NCBI GenBank assembly: GCA_024641135.1
Contig: JAHEDS010000001.1
Coordinates: 1 to 43,791, forward strand
DNA: 43,791 bases
DNA from: Flavobacteriales bacterium
GTDB taxonomy: Bacteria; Bacteroidota; Bacteroidia; Flavobacteriales; Flavobacteriaceae
Direction: 5' to 3'
Positions 43,650 through 43,791 of this stretch are shown piece after piece. Position 1 is the first letter of the stretch, and each line of letters starts with the position of its first letter. The position numbers were made by a program, and so were the translations under genes. The notes below the pieces were generated by a model, which had not been told where the DNA came from, did no database searches, and saw nothing but the letters and a program-made list of their open reading frames with translations.

Positions 43650-43791
43650 AAATATTCGCGATACTGCATTACCCTAAAATCAAAAGTATTAAAATCTGGG
43701 TTGGTGTTTTTAAGTTGCTGATACAATGGCATACTTCCAATAGCCCTATTCGCACTACCTGAAGCCGATGTTAAAGATACTGTTTTTATTA
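43646..43791 (-). CDS. 3' end of an unidentified gene (runs off the right edge)
   Basis: Not in the ORF track. The minus strand stays open from the right edge to a TAA at 43648-43646, about 48 codons, ending NPDFNTFDFRVMQYREYF and with TSASGSANRAIGSMPLYQQL before it. Codon use is normal for the region and the convergent 4-base overlap with the upstream gene matches the compact style seen at rlmB/rhomboid, so I believe it is a real coding end. The fragment is too short to name a family. Confidence 0.55.
   Translation of the reverse strand, partial: IKTVSLTSASGSANRAIGSMPLYQQLKNTNPDFNTFDFRVMQYREYF

Overview
The window is a low-GC piece of a Bacteroidota chromosome, almost certainly from the family Flavobacteriaceae. 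The pointers are SusC/SusD outer-membrane pairs whose N-termini are typical of the family, a type IX secretion (T9SS) type B sorting domain, the Bacteroidota promoter signature TTTG-N19-TAnnTTTG, A-rich start regions without Shine-Dalgarno motifs, and the gene order of the ribosomal cluster. I saw no tRNA, rRNA, CRISPR array, insertion sequence or prophage gene.

Region 1 (about 0.5-17.8 kb, all minus strand) is the fused str-S10-spc-alpha cluster: rpsL-rpsG-fusA-rpsJ-rplC-rplD-rplW-rplB-rpsS-rplV-rpsC-rplP-rpmC-rpsQ-rplN-rplX-rplE-rpsN-rpsH-rplF-rplR-rpsE-rpmD-rplO-secY-infA-rpmJ-rpsM-rpsK-rpsD-rpoA-rplQ. There is no tuf after fusA. rpmJ (38 codons) is missing from the ORF track but intact. 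One good promoter lies before rpsL and a strong intrinsic terminator follows rplQ; the 5' part of carA comes next and runs off the left edge. Most gene gaps are 0-25 bases. The longer ones carry RNA structure: an apparent attenuator between rpsJ and rplC (a U-tailed 11-bp hairpin overlapped by an alternative hairpin), a nested structure before rpsD, and a small hairpin before rpsH. These are the best candidates for undescribed regulation here.

Region 2 (about 17.9-31.2 kb, plus strand) is envelope and nutrient uptake: an Omp85/BamA-like outer-membrane protein divergent from rpsL; a SusC/SusD pair with a two-domain lipoprotein, closed by a terminator; a second SusC/SusD pair of a different subfamily, also closed by a terminator; and a lipoprotein alpha/beta hydrolase. 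The two susC genes share a nearly identical block covering the untranslated leader and the signal-peptide codons, although their bodies belong to different subgroups.

Region 3 (about 31.2-43.8 kb, mixed strands) is mainly housekeeping: a T9SS-exported propeller/PKD protein, the rRNA 2'-O-methyltransferase rlmB (possibly leaderless), a rhomboid protease, rarA, a secreted protein of unknown function, a radC / polysaccharide-deacetylase-like / YjjG-type HAD operon, a PaiB-like flavoprotein starting with TTG, a VF530-family small protein behind an RhlE-type DEAD-box helicase, a second secreted protein of unknown function, and the 3' end of an unrecognised gene at the right edge.
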